Shown: one piece after another, positions 15,695 to 26,000 of the stretch
How the letters are laid out: each line of letters begins with the position of its first letter
Numbering within the stretch: the first letter of the stretch is position 1
From: Maricaulis sp963975345
GTDB lineage: Bacteria > Pseudomonadota > Alphaproteobacteria > Caulobacterales > Maricaulaceae
NCBI RefSeq assembly: GCF_963975345.1
Contig: NZ_CAXBGE010000011.1
Coordinates: 70,537-134,536 of the forward strand
Direction of reading: 5' to 3'
Length of the DNA: 64,000 bases
Notes under the pieces: generated by a model
What the model saw: only the letters and a program-made list of their open reading frames with translations
Told to the model about the DNA's origin: nothing
Databases searched by the model: none
Position numbers and translations under genes: made by a program

Positions 15695-17148
15695 GATGGG
15701 GCCCCCGCCGGTTTGATCAGTGCACGTGCATCGGCCAGCCAGCTGCGGCAGTCCGAGATATTGAAGAGCAGGGCGCAGCCGACATAGACAATGCCGCCCG
15801 TCATCGCTTGAGCGACAAGCATCAACCATGCCGACTCGATGGCCGGCAGGGCATAGACGGCAGCCGCCATCACCCCGGTTGCCGCAGCAGCCCGCAACCA
15901 GTCATTCCAGGGCAGGGGCAGCGGGAAATGTTTCCGGCCCAGCCAGGCGCAGACGAGCAAGGCGATAAAATAGGCGATCACCGTCGCCGCAGCGGCGCCG
16001 GCAATCCCGAACATCGGGATGAAGACCAGGTTGAGGCCAAGATTGAGCAGGGCTGCACCGGCCATGATGATGGCCATGCTGGCAGTGCGGCGCTTGAGCG
16101 TGAAGGCTTCGTGGAAATAATAGGTCATCATCCCCTTCATCAGGCCGGACAAAGCGATCCAGGGCAGGATGACCGCTGCCTGTTCACGCAGATTCTCGCC
16201 AATGATGATCGTGGTCAGCGGCACGGCGACCAGCGCCAGACCGGCGGCGGCGGGAAAGGCGACCAGGGCCATCAGCCCGGCGGCCCGGCCCGCGACCTCG
16301 CGGGCGGCTTCGGCGCCTTTGCTCTCCAGGGCCTTGATCGTCAGTGGCCAGACGGCAGCGCCGAACCAGATGAAGATAATGTCGAGCAGGCGATCAGCCA
16401 GGCCGTAGCCGGCGGCATACATGCCCACTGCGCCTTGGCCTAGAAAGGCGGCGATCAGGAAGCGGTCACCGACCGAGAGCAATTCTTCAAACACCAGCGA
16501 AGCGGAGACGGGCGCGCCATAGCGGGCATAGACTTGGGCGCGCACGACCTGACGGCGACCCGAGGCCGCGCGGCGCAGCATCACCGGCAGATCGACGAAC
16601 AGTGCGACGGCTGCGGCGATGGCCGAACCCATGAAAATGCCGGCGGCACCGAGATCAGTGGTGAAAATGATACCGACGCCAATCACGAAGCCGAGCATGA
16701 GATAGCCCGCCTCGAGCGCGGAAAAGCGGCCGATATCACCGGCGGCCCGATGCGTGACCAGGCCAATTTGCAACAGGGCCCGCAACACCAGCGCCACGGC
16801 GGCGAAGGCGAGGGCGGTCTTCAACCGCATGTCAAAGGGCAGGAAGACCAGCGCCGTGATAATCAGAACCGCGCCCGCCAGGGCCATCAGCACGAACATG
16901 CCATAGGCCGTCGCGAGATGATCGGCGAGGCGGCGACGCGTTTCGGCACGGGCATGGAAGCGCGCAATCGCCGCCTCCAGCCAAGTGAAGCTCGCCATAT
17001 GAAACAGGGAGAGCGCGGCCAGAGCGAGCGCGTATTGACCATAGTCATCGGCGGAGAGCAGACGCGTGAAAATCGCCACGCCGCCGAAGCCGACAATTGC
17101 TTGGGTTAGTTGTACGGGAAGATATCCCAGAAGATGCCGTCCAAGCAT
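15691..17148 (-). CDS. hfsF: Wzx-type polysaccharide flippase, HfsF-like
   Basis: A 485-residue protein with about 12-14 membrane helices of the MOP/MATE-like flippase fold. Typical parts are GFGGVAIFTRLLSADDYG near the start and YARYGAPVSASLVFEELLSVGDRFLIA in the middle. It would move the undecaprenyl-linked unit to the periplasmic face. The ATG at 17148 (MLGRHLLGYLP) is preferred; an open extension to 17220 has no family match. It is the first gene of the minus-strand operon hfsF-G-H-L and is divergent from hfsK, with 163 bp between starts. Confidence 0.86.
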   Translation of the reverse strand: MLGRHLLGYLPVQLTQAIVGFGGVAIFTRLLSADDYGQYALALAALSLFHMASFTWLEAAIARFHARAETRRRLADHLATAYGMFVLMALAGAVLIITALVFLPFDMRLKTALAFAAVALVLRALLQIGLVTHRAAGDIGRFSALEAGYLMLGFVIGVGIIFTTDLGAAGIFMGSAIAAAVALFVDLPVMLRRAASGRRQVVRAQVYARYGAPVSASLVFEELLSVGDRFLIAAFLGQGAVGMYAAGYGLADRLLDIIFIWFGAAVWPLTIKALESKGAEAAREVAGRAAGLMALVAFPAAAGLALVAVPLTTIIIGENLREQAAVILPWIALSGLMKGMMTYYFHEAFTLKRRTASMAIIMAGAALLNLGLNLVFIPMFGIAGAAAATVIAYFIALLVCAWLGRKHFPLPLPWNDWLRAAAATGVMAAAVYALPAIESAWLMLVAQAMTGGIVYVGCALLFNISDCRSWLADARALIKPAGAPS

Positions 17149-17311
17149 GAAACGCTCCACTCGCCTATAACGCGAAGCTTGCAAGATGAGTGCCGCCCGA
17201 AAGGGGATTGTCGCCGCCATCGCAGACGTTCACCCTGCGATAAGGGCTGGTGCGCTATCAAGGCAGTGGGGACGGCCCGGACGGGCCGGAAATATAAGCG
17301 GAATCAAGTCT

Positions 17312-18391
17312 ATGGATGTTGCATCAAAACGGCCCAGTGAGCTGACGGAAGCCGAATCTCAGGCTTGGCGCGCCTTCGTCGCGGCCGATTCGGCGCTCGC
17401 CAGTCCGTATTTTGCGCTGGAATTTGCGCAATGCTGCGAAGAGGCCCGCGATGACACGCGCGTCCTCATTGTTCGCCGCGCCGGGCAGATCGTCGGATTC
17501 CTGCCGCTGCATACTGGCAAACTTGGTTATGCGCGGCCCCTGGCCGGGCCGATGGGCGATGTTCAGGGTGTGATCGCCGAACCGGGGATCGAGCTGGATC
17601 TGCATGAGGTCCTGCGCAAGGCGGGGCTGCCGCTATTTGCCTTCCATGCCGGATTGTCGAGCCAGACGTCTTTTCTCAACAATGCTGATGAGATCGTCGC
17701 GTCCTGGATGCTCGATCTGTCTGAAGGCTATGACGCTTGGGAGGAGCGCCGCCGCCAGGTCGATTCCAAGGCGATACGGACCCTGCGTGGCCGCCGCCGC
17801 AAACTGGAGGAACTCGACCGCGGTCATCGCTATGTGATGGAGGAGACTAGTCCGGAAGCCTTCGACCGGATGATGGAATGGAAGGGGCAGCAATACGCCG
17901 CGACCAATGTCTTCAACGTTTTTTCCGTCGCCTGGACCCGCGATCTCCTCAAGGCCGTGCTGCGCCGCAAGGGTGAGTTTTTCTCTGGCTCCTGTTCCTC
18001 GCTCTATGTGGGTGATCAGCTGGTCTCGGTGCATATCGGCATGGAGAGCGACCGGCTGTCGCACTACTGGTTCCCGGCTTATCACGCCGACTATGGCCGC
18101 TTGAGCGCCGGTGTCCTGTTGTTGACCGAGGCGGCGCGGGCTGCCGCGGCCAAGGGACATGTTGCGCTCGAACTCGGGCCGGGCGATTTCCAGTTCAAAC
18201 GCGACCTGTCGAGCTATCAGATTGGTCTGGCCCGCGGCTGTATCGCCAACCCGTCGCTTTTGCGCGCGACCCGCGATGCTGGCCAGGCCCTGAGCCGTGC
18301 GGCCGAGACGGCACCGATTGGTCCGGCCAAGGCATGGCCGGGCAAGCTGATGCGCAAAATTGACCGTCTCAGCGGGTTTTACGCGCTATGA
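17312..18391 (+). CDS. hfsK: FemAB/BioF2-like N-acyltransferase, HfsK-like
   Basis: A 359-residue protein with tandem GNAT-like halves (Acetyltransf_6, formerly CelD/BioF2-like). It shows LIVRRAGQIVGFLPL in the first half and VSVHIGMESDRLSHYWFPAYH then LELGPGDFQFKRDL in the second. In Caulobacter, HfsK is a GNAT-fold enzyme that modifies holdfast and is controlled by c-di-GMP; a similar role is inferred from family and place. The ATG at 17312 is chosen; an open stretch from 17186 lies in the promoter region. It is coupled to the GH5-like gene by ATGA (18388-18391). Confidence 0.83.
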   Translation: MDVASKRPSELTEAESQAWRAFVAADSALASPYFALEFAQCCEEARDDTRVLIVRRAGQIVGFLPLHTGKLGYARPLAGPMGDVQGVIAEPGIELDLHEVLRKAGLPLFAFHAGLSSQTSFLNNADEIVASWMLDLSEGYDAWEERRRQVDSKAIRTLRGRRRKLEELDRGHRYVMEETSPEAFDRMMEWKGQQYAATNVFNVFSVAWTRDLLKAVLRRKGEFFSGSCSSLYVGDQLVSVHIGMESDRLSHYWFPAYHADYGRLSAGVLLLTEAARAAAAKGHVALELGPGDFQFKRDLSSYQIGLARGCIANPSLLRATRDAGQALSRAAETAPIGPAKAWPGKLMRKIDRLSGFYAL

Positions 18392-19590
18392 CCGGACCCA
18401 ACCGCCGCTCTGTTCTCGCCGCCGCCGGTCTCGCCTCCATGGGCCTGCCCGGTTGCGCCCGGGCCCAGACCAGCCGGCTGGAATTATGGAATAACGCCAC
18501 CGGCCCGCATCTGCGCGGCGCCGTGCTGGCTCAGCGCCGGGTTTTCCCCGAACTCGACGGCAGGGAGTTTCTCGGCTCTGGTGCGGTGGGCGTGCCGGTG
18601 ACCGATGCGGCCTTGCGTGAACTGTCTGCCAGCGGCGCCAATCTGGTCGTCTTGTCCCATCCCGGCACGGTCGCCGAATGGGCACCCTATGAGCCTGATC
18701 TGGCGGTCGAGGACCACCTCAATGATCTCGTGCGCCGCTGCGAGCTGGCCGGCCTGTATGTCGTGATCGGATTTCGTACCGGACCGGGACGCAGCGAGTT
18801 CACCTTCCATCGTGAGGATGCCGGCAGCTGGTTTCCCGCCTCAATGATCAATGATGATGTCTGGACATCGAGTGAGGCGCATGACGGTTGGGACATGATG
18901 TGGCGCCGGACTGCGGAACGCTTCCGCGACCGCGCCAATGTCGCTGGTTATCTGTTGATGGTCGAGCCGAACGCCAATCAGGCGGCGCCCGGCCCCGATG
19001 GCGGTGATCTGGATCAATGGGATCCGGAACTGCTCGCCGAGCAGGTCGCCGGCACACCGGCCGACTGGCCGGCGCTGGCACGGCGGCTGGCGGCCGTGAT
19101 CCGCGAACATGACACCGAGACCCCGATCCTGATCAATCCGGACGGCTTTGGACATAGCAGTTTTGCCCAGCTGCTGGATTTGAACTCTGCCCCCGGCATC
19201 GTGCTGGCGGTGCATGATTACAGTCCGCGCGGCTATACGCATCAAGCACGCAATGCCGGGATTGATTTTGAACGCGGCGAAGCGGAATTCATGCCGCCCG
19301 ATGCAGCGCGCTGGATGATGGGTGAGTTTGGTGTGGCGCGCTGGGCACCGCAGGCGGCGCACTATCTACAGCGACGGGCTGTGTCGCTGGAACGGGCCGG
19401 TGCCGGCTGGGCCATGTTCCGCTGGGATAGTGGCTGGCGGGTCTATGAAGACCGCGAAAACATGTTCAACCCGGCCTACGGATCCGATCCCGACGCGGTC
19501 AATCCGGTGGCGGATGCTCCTATGCTGGGAACTTTGCGCGATCTGTGGGGACGCAACCGGCTGCGGCCGTCGTCACTGCTGCGCCGCTAG
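18388..19590 (+). CDS. Glycoside hydrolase family 5-like exported lipoprotein
   Basis: A 400-residue protein. Its N-terminus has twin arginines (R6, R7), a hydrophobic core and a lipobox LPGC at Cys23. The rest follows the GH5 (beta/alpha)8 plan: VVIGFRTGPGR, then LLMVEPN with the likely acid/base Glu193, an H-x-Y segment (VLAVHDYSP) and the nucleophile Glu313 in MMGEFGVARW. The usual Asn before the acid/base (N-E-P) is Val here. It is coupled to hfsK and shares its stop CTAG with convergent hfsE. It may trim or release holdfast polymer or a related beta-glucan; this is inference. Confidence 0.8.
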   Translation: MTGPNRRSVLAAAGLASMGLPGCARAQTSRLELWNNATGPHLRGAVLAQRRVFPELDGREFLGSGAVGVPVTDAALRELSASGANLVVLSHPGTVAEWAPYEPDLAVEDHLNDLVRRCELAGLYVVIGFRTGPGRSEFTFHREDAGSWFPASMINDDVWTSSEAHDGWDMMWRRTAERFRDRANVAGYLLMVEPNANQAAPGPDGGDLDQWDPELLAEQVAGTPADWPALARRLAAVIREHDTETPILINPDGFGHSSFAQLLDLNSAPGIVLAVHDYSPRGYTHQARNAGIDFERGEAEFMPPDAARWMMGEFGVARWAPQAAHYLQRRAVSLERAGAGWAMFRWDSGWRVYEDRENMFNPAYGSDPDAVNPVADAPMLGTLRDLWGRNRLRPSSLLRR

Positions 19591-21146
19591 CGGATATTCA
19601 GCTTGTCGCCGAGCAGGGCAGGCAGGGTGCGCAGCATGATCACCAGATCGAACCAGAAATTGGCGCGCGCGATATAATCGACATCCCATTTGATGCGTTC
19701 GCGGGCGGCTTCGGGCGAATGTAGCGGACCGCGTGAGCCATTAATCTGGGCCCAGCCGGTAATGCCGGGTTTGACGCGATGGCGGTGAGCATATTCGGCC
19801 ACCAGTTTGGAAGTTTCGGTGCCGCCCGTGCGCATCCCCGGCGCATGCGGGCGCGGACCGACCAGCGACATCTCGCCGCCGAGCACATTCCACAATTGTG
19901 GCAATTCATCCAAGCTGGTACGGCGCAAAAAGCCACCCAGTCGCGTGACGCGCGGATCGTCAAACTCGACCTGGCGCACAGTCTGCGTGTCCCGCTCGAT
20001 CGAGTGCCGCATCGAGCGGAATTTATAGACGGTGATCATGCGCCCGTTAAAGCCTTCGCGCTTCTGGCGGAAAATGGCCGGCCCGCGGCTTTCCAGCCGG
20101 ACCGCCAAGCCGATCACCAACATGATCGGCAACAGGCCGATCAACATGATCGAAGCGAAGATCATATCCTGCAAGCGCTTGGCAATCAGATGGCCGATGC
20201 GTTCCTCAAAACCGCTCATCCGTGCTGCCTGTACCCCGACCACGTCTTCCAGACTGGTCGTGTCGGGATCGAAATGATCCAAATCGAGCAGAAGGCAGAC
20301 CGGTTGTGGCAGGGCGCGCAGCTTGGATAAGAGGATGCGAACCCGCGCTTCTGCCTTCGGCGTCACGGTCAAAACGATGCGGTCGACATCGGGCAAAGTA
20401 CCCCAATTGAACAGATCATCGGTATCGCCCAGATAGGGCGCCCCGGCGAGCTGTGACGGGCTGCGCGCCTTGCGGTCGTCGAAAATGCCGACGACATTGA
20501 CGGTGCCCGAGCCCTTGTTGGCGGCGATCAGCTTGCGTGCATTGACCGTCGCACCCACCAACACGACATTGCGCGCGAGCCGGCCAGCCTTGGCCCAATG
20601 CTCGATAAACCCGGCATAGATGATGTGCAGCAGCGTCACCGCAGACGTCGCCGTGATTGCGAAGCCGGCGATTAGATCGACCGTGCGTGGGGCTGTCAGA
20701 TGCGCCAGCGCGAGAATCGCCGCGCCGCTCAATCCGACCGCGATGAAGGCGGTCAGCACGCGGTAAATCACGATCCCGCGTGGATCGATCTTGTAGAGGC
20801 CGAATAAAATCAGTAGCGCCGGCGTCAGAATGGCGAAGGCGGCCAGCGGCAGCAATTCGCCGGCTGGCACCTGGTTGACCGCGCCGCCGGCGACCGCGAA
20901 GGCGCCCGCCGTGCTGATGATGGCAATGGCGAGGACGTCGATGGTCTGCAGCAAATGACCGAGCGCCTTGCGATTGACGCGGTGTTGCGGTGCTCGGGCC
21001 TGCGCTCGCATGTGGGCGCGGGTGAGAGCGGCCGCATCAGCCATGACCGGCCGGACACCGTCGGTCATGTCGTTGGCTGGGCCGCTTTGCGGCTGACGTC
21101 GTGAGTTGGAGTATTCCAAGGCCAAACCTCTCTTCGAAGCCGTCAA
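19587..21146 (-). CDS. hfsE: Polyprenyl-phosphate hexose-1-phosphate transferase, HfsE-like
   Basis: A 519-residue WbaP/WcaJ-type initiating enzyme. Four to five membrane helices (about 65-185) precede a CoA-binding-like domain (NVVLVGATVNARKL). A further helix follows (MIFASIMLIGLLPIML), then the catalytic Bac_transf domain with VYKFRSMR, SLDELPQLWNVL, SLVGPRP and KPGITGWAQI. It transfers a sugar phosphate to undecaprenyl phosphate and so starts each repeat unit. The start is uncertain: 21146 is a TTG, and an in-frame ATG lies at 21068 without a clear ribosome site. It is divergent from the SulP gene. Confidence 0.87.
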   Translation of the reverse strand: MTASKRGLALEYSNSRRQPQSGPANDMTDGVRPVMADAAALTRAHMRAQARAPQHRVNRKALGHLLQTIDVLAIAIISTAGAFAVAGGAVNQVPAGELLPLAAFAILTPALLILFGLYKIDPRGIVIYRVLTAFIAVGLSGAAILALAHLTAPRTVDLIAGFAITATSAVTLLHIIYAGFIEHWAKAGRLARNVVLVGATVNARKLIAANKGSGTVNVVGIFDDRKARSPSQLAGAPYLGDTDDLFNWGTLPDVDRIVLTVTPKAEARVRILLSKLRALPQPVCLLLDLDHFDPDTTSLEDVVGVQAARMSGFEERIGHLIAKRLQDMIFASIMLIGLLPIMLVIGLAVRLESRGPAIFRQKREGFNGRMITVYKFRSMRHSIERDTQTVRQVEFDDPRVTRLGGFLRRTSLDELPQLWNVLGGEMSLVGPRPHAPGMRTGGTETSKLVAEYAHRHRVKPGITGWAQINGSRGPLHSPEAARERIKWDVDYIARANFWFDLVIMLRTLPALLGDKLNIR

Positions 21147-21221
21147 GCTAGCGCAATGAACACAATATTCCGTTGAGAAGCGTGGTTAGCGAAATCTTGA
21201 CGCGGCGCGGTCCAGACAAAA

Positions 21222-21263
21222 TCGGGGCTGGTGTTTTGCTGCGGCGCAGCATAAAAGCCCCGA
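21222..21263 (+). promoter_or_regulatory. Two-tier hairpin in the leader of the SulP gene
   Basis: TCGGGGCT (21222-21229) pairs with AGCCCCGA (21256-21263). Inside it GCTGC-GGC-GCAGC forms a second stem, with flanking TTT/AAA able to extend it. It lies 45 bp before the SulP ATG, between divergent genes. It could be a leader attenuator, an mRNA-stability element or an operator; no U-tract follows. Confidence 0.4.
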
Positions 21264-21308
21264 CTGGCCTGCGCGCGACGGCGCGCCGACACCGAATGGA
21301 TATATCTG

Positions 21309-22919
21309 ATGAACCAATCTCCCCTTGCCGTGTTTGCGGAACGCGTCGCCGCAACTGTCCTCAATCGCGGCGATGGGCCGGAGCTGAGCCCGACACGGAT
21401 CCGGGTTGAGCTTCTGGCCGGTTTGACGGTTGCCCTTGCGCTGGTGCCCGAAGCGGTGGCCTTCGCCTTCGTCGCCGGTGTGCCGCCGCTGGCCGGTCTG
21501 TATGCCGCTTTCATCGTCGGCCTCATCACGGCCGTTTTCGGCGGACGTCCGGGGATGATCTCCGGTGCGACTGGCGCGCTGGCGGTGGTCATCGTGCATC
21601 TGGTCTCGACGCACGGCATCGAATACCTGTTCGCCACCGTCGTGTTGATGGGGATTATCCAGGTTACCGCCGGTGTGTTGCGGCTGGGAAAATTCATCCG
21701 CATGGTGCCGCATCCGGTGATGCTCGGCTTCGTCAACGGCTTGGCCATCGTGATTTTCCTGGCTCAGCTCGACCAGTTCAAGATCGTCAACGAGACCGGC
21801 GAGCATGTCTGGATGACCGGCATGCCGCTCATGCTGACGCTGGGCCTCGTCATACTCACGATGTGCATCATCCAGTTCTGGCCGAAAATTTCCAAATCCA
21901 TCCCGGCCCCACTTGTGGCAATCGGCATCGTCGCCGCGCTGGTGATTGGTTTCAACATCCCCGTCTCGCGCGTCGGTGATCTCGCCTCGATCGCCGGCGG
22001 CCTGCCGCAGTTTCACATCCCGGCCATGCCGTTCAATCTGGAATCGCTCGAAATTATCCTACCCTATGCCTTCATCCTTGCGGCAATCGGCCTGATCGAG
22101 AGCCTGCTGACGCTCAACCTGGTCGGCGAAATCACCGGTCAGCGTGGCGGGGCCTCGCGTGAATGTGTCGCCCAGGGCGCGGCCAATATCGTCACCGGCT
22201 TTTTCGGCGGCATGGGTGGTTGCGCCATGATCGGCCAGTCGATGATCAATGTGAAATCGGGCGGACGCCTGCGTATGTCCGGCATTTCGGCGGCGCTGTT
22301 CCTGCTGGCCTTCATCCTGTTCGGTTCCGGTCTGATTGAACAGATCCCGCTCGCCGCCCTGGTCGGCGTCATGTTCATGGTTGTGATCGGAACCTTTGCC
22401 TGGCAGAGCATTCTCGTGCTGCGCCGTATCCCGCGCAATGACGCCTTCATCATCCTGCTGGTTACCGGCGTGACGGTGTATAGTGATCTCGCCGTCGCGG
22501 TGATCGTCGGCGTGATCGTTTCGGCGCTGTTCTACGCCTGGAACGCGGCGTCGCGCATCCATGCCCGCACCGAGACCAATGAAGCGGGCGCCCGGGTCTA
22601 CAAGGTCGAGGGACCGCTCTTCTTCGGCTCTGCGACCGGCTTCATGGAATTGTTCGACATCGCGGGCGACCCGCAGCGTGTAATCGTCGATTTCAACGAA
22701 TCGCGCATTGTCGACCAGTCGGCACTGCAGGCGATCGAGGATCTGGCGGCCAAGTATGACGCCGCCGGCAAACAGCTGGAATTGCGCCATCTAAGCCATG
22801 ATTGCCACCAGCTCCTCACCCGCGCCGGCCAGCTGATGGTCGATGCTGATGATGACCCGGAATATGCGCTGGCGGTTGATTATCAGGTTCGTCTCGGTCG
22901 CATGGGTGGCGCTCACTAG
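21309..22919 (+). CDS. SulP-family inorganic anion transporter with STAS domain
   Basis: A 536-residue membrane protein. The transmembrane core starts ELLAGLTVALALVPEAVAFAF, with GLYAAFIVGLITAVFGGRPGMISGATGA (the family signature region) and GGMGGCAMIGQSMINVKSGGR. A C-terminal STAS domain spans about 440-525 (VIVDFNESRIVDQSALQAIE). SulP/SLC26 proteins carry sulfate, bicarbonate, chloride or dicarboxylates. The substrate is not clear; an alpha-carbonic anhydrase about 6 kb away is compatible with bicarbonate but not evidence. It is a single gene with a structured leader. Confidence 0.9.
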   Translation: MNQSPLAVFAERVAATVLNRGDGPELSPTRIRVELLAGLTVALALVPEAVAFAFVAGVPPLAGLYAAFIVGLITAVFGGRPGMISGATGALAVVIVHLVSTHGIEYLFATVVLMGIIQVTAGVLRLGKFIRMVPHPVMLGFVNGLAIVIFLAQLDQFKIVNETGEHVWMTGMPLMLTLGLVILTMCIIQFWPKISKSIPAPLVAIGIVAALVIGFNIPVSRVGDLASIAGGLPQFHIPAMPFNLESLEIILPYAFILAAIGLIESLLTLNLVGEITGQRGGASRECVAQGAANIVTGFFGGMGGCAMIGQSMINVKSGGRLRMSGISAALFLLAFILFGSGLIEQIPLAALVGVMFMVVIGTFAWQSILVLRRIPRNDAFIILLVTGVTVYSDLAVAVIVGVIVSALFYAWNAASRIHARTETNEAGARVYKVEGPLFFGSATGFMELFDIAGDPQRVIVDFNESRIVDQSALQAIEDLAAKYDAAGKQLELRHLSHDCHQLLTRAGQLMVDADDDPEYALAVDYQVRLGRMGGAH

Positions 22920-23035
22920 CGAGCGGACACTCGGTCTTTCTCGGTTTCTGCCCGTGTTACAGAACCGTTAGTTTGTCGCTTTGGTGCGGGCGCTCTAGTC
23001 TCCCCCTTGATCTTTGGACTCTTTGGGGGGGCAAA

Positions 23036-26000
23036 ATGACCCGATACCTGCTGGCACTCGCTGCATCGACCATTCTGTGTACATCGCCTGGCCTGGCCTG
23101 GCAGGACGCCGAGGCGGCGGACGACGCGGCCTCCGCCGATTGGGATGTCGCCAATCCCGGGCTTGAGATGCGCCAGGTGCCGCTCAATGTCACCGAAGGC
23201 ACCTGGATGAGCCTCGATGTCAGCCCGGACGGGCAGACCATCGCCTTCGATCTGCTCGGTGATATCTACACCATTCCGGTGACCGGCGGCGAAGCGACCA
23301 ATATCGCCTCCGGCATGCCGTGGGAAATCCAGCCGCGCTTCTCGCCCGATGGCAGCCGTATCGCCTTCACCTCGGATCGCGGGGGCGGCGATAATATCTG
23401 GACCATGAATGCTGATGGCTCCAATGCCGCCGCGCTGACGCATGAAACGTTCCGCCTGCTCAATAACCCGACCTGGAGCGCGGATGGCCGCTATATCGCG
23501 GCGCGCAAGCATTACACGACCCAGCGCTCGGCCGGTGTCGGCGAAATCTGGATGTATCACGTGCTCGGCGGCGACGGCGTGCGCCTCGTCGACCGGCCCA
23601 ACGAGAACTTCCAGAAAGAGCTCGGCGAGCCGATGTTTTCGCCCGATGGGCGCTATGTCTATTACACGATGAACACGACGCCGGGTAACAGCTTCGTCTA
23701 TGCCCAGGATTCCAACGGCGATATCTTCGATATCCTGCGCTATGACATGGAGACCGGCGAGACCTCGACGGCGGTTGACGGGGCTGGCGGCGCGGTGCGC
23801 CCGACGCCATCACCGGACGGGCGCTACATGGCCTTCGTGCGCCGTGAGCGCATCCAGTCGACGCTTTACATCAAGGATCTGCACAGCGGCGAGGAACGCC
23901 GTCTGGTCGGCAATCTCGATCAGGACATGCAAGAAACCTGGGGCGTTACCGGCATGTATCCGAATATGGACTGGATGCCTGACAGCCAATCAATCGTCTA
24001 TTGGGCCGGCGGCCATATCCACCGCGTCGATCTGGCCACCGGTACGATCAGCGACATTCCATTCTCCGTCAACGACACCCGCGATATCGTTGATCCACCC
24101 CGGCCCGAGGTTGAGGTCGCTCCGACGACGTTTGAAACCCGCATGCCGCGCTTTGCCACCGCCTCACCGGACGGCAGCCAGATCGTGTTTGAAAGCCTGG
24201 GCCAATTGTGGGTTCGCAATGCGTCGGGTGACGCGGCTCCACGCCGTCTGACCGGCAATAATGGTGATCGCCGCGAGCTCTTTCCGACCTGGTCGGCCGA
24301 TGGCCGCACCATCGCCTTCGTGACCTGGGATGACCAGACGCTCGGCTCGATCCGCACGATCTCGGCGCGCGGAGGCCGCGAGACCGTGGTCACCTCCGAG
24401 CCGGGCCATTACCGCCGGCCACGCTTCTCGCCCGATGGCTCGACCATCGTGTTCGAAAAGGGCACGGGCGGTTATCTGACCGCTCCGGAATGGTCGGAAG
24501 CGCCGGGCATCTACACCATCCCTGCGCGTGGTGGCGCGATGTCGCTGGTGACCGAGGACGGCGAAAATCCGCAATTTGCCAACCGCAATGACCGCGTCTT
24601 TGTCACCCGCGGCGGTGACGGCACCTCGCTCGTTTCAATGGATCTGAATGGCACCAATGAGCGCGTTCATGCCACCGGCGAACTGGTGACTGAATACGAA
24701 GTCTCGCCAGCGGGCGATCATGTCGCCTACCGCCAGAATTACGATGTCTTCGTCAGCCCGCTTCTACCCGGTCCGCAATCGGTCGGTGAGAGCCGCACCA
24801 GCGGCGCCTTGCCAACAACGGAGCTGTCGGGCAATGGCGGCACTTATTTCCATTGGAGTGATGGCGGCCAGCAGGTCAATTGGAGTATGGGGCCGGTCTT
24901 CTACTCGGCCCGGATCGAGGATTTCCGTCCCGATCCGAATGCTGAAGACGGTGAGGGCTATACCCCGCCGACCGAAGGCGTCAATCTGTCGATGACGGTC
25001 ACGGCCGACCACCCAACCGGGCTCACAGCCCTGGTTGGTGCGCGTATCATCACCATGGCAGATGATGATGGCGGCGTGATCGAGAACGGCACCATACTGA
25101 TCGACGGCAATCGCATCACGGCGGTTGGCGCCGATCTCGAGGTGCCGGAAGGCGCCCGTGTGGTTGATGTCTCCGGGCATACGATTACGCCGGGCTTCAT
25201 CGATTCCCACGCCCATGGACCGGAAGGCACAGACGATATCATTCCCGAGCAGAACTGGTCTGATATCGCCCATCTCGCCTTCGGGGTCACGACGGTCCAC
25301 AACCCGTCGAGCCAGGCCAGCCATATCTTTGCCGCGAGCGAATACGAGCGGGCCGGCCGACTGCTTGCGCCGCGGATCTATTCCAGCGGTGAGATCGTCT
25401 ATGGCGCCCGCGCGCCATCGGTCTATGCCGAAATCAACAGTCTCGATGATGCCGAACAGCATGTGTTCCGCCTGGCGGCGCAAGGCGCCCTTTCGATCAA
25501 GAATTATAACCAGCCCCGCCGTGACCAGCGTCAGCAGGTCGTCGCCGCCGCGATGGAAGCGGACCTGCTCGTCGTGCCGGAGGGCGGCTCCAATTATCAT
25601 ATGGATATGTCGCTGATCGCCGACGGCAATTCCTCACTGGAACACAATCTGCCGGTCTCGATGATCTATGAGGACGTGCTCAGCCTGTATTCCCAGACCC
25701 ATGTCACCTATTCGCCAACCCTGGTCGTCTCCTATGGCGGTCTCGCTGGTGATCCGTATTGGCGCCAGGCGACGGATGTCTGGCTACACCCGATCCTGTC
25801 GCGGCACGTGCCGCCCTCCATGCTGGCGGCCAGTTCGGTCCGCCGCACCACGGCGCCGGAATCGGATTTCGTTGATGATGATAATGGCCGAGTCGCGCAT
25901 CTCTTGATGCAACGTGGTGTCGATGTCGTCATCGGCGGTCATGGCCAGGAAGAAGGCCTCGCGGCGCATTGGGAGATGTGGTCGCTGGTGCGTGGTGGTT

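Noticed and set aside
21147..21308. TTGACG at 21197 as a SulP promoter
   Set aside because: No acceptable -10 lies 16-18 bp downstream; the nearest CAAAAT is only 14 bp away.
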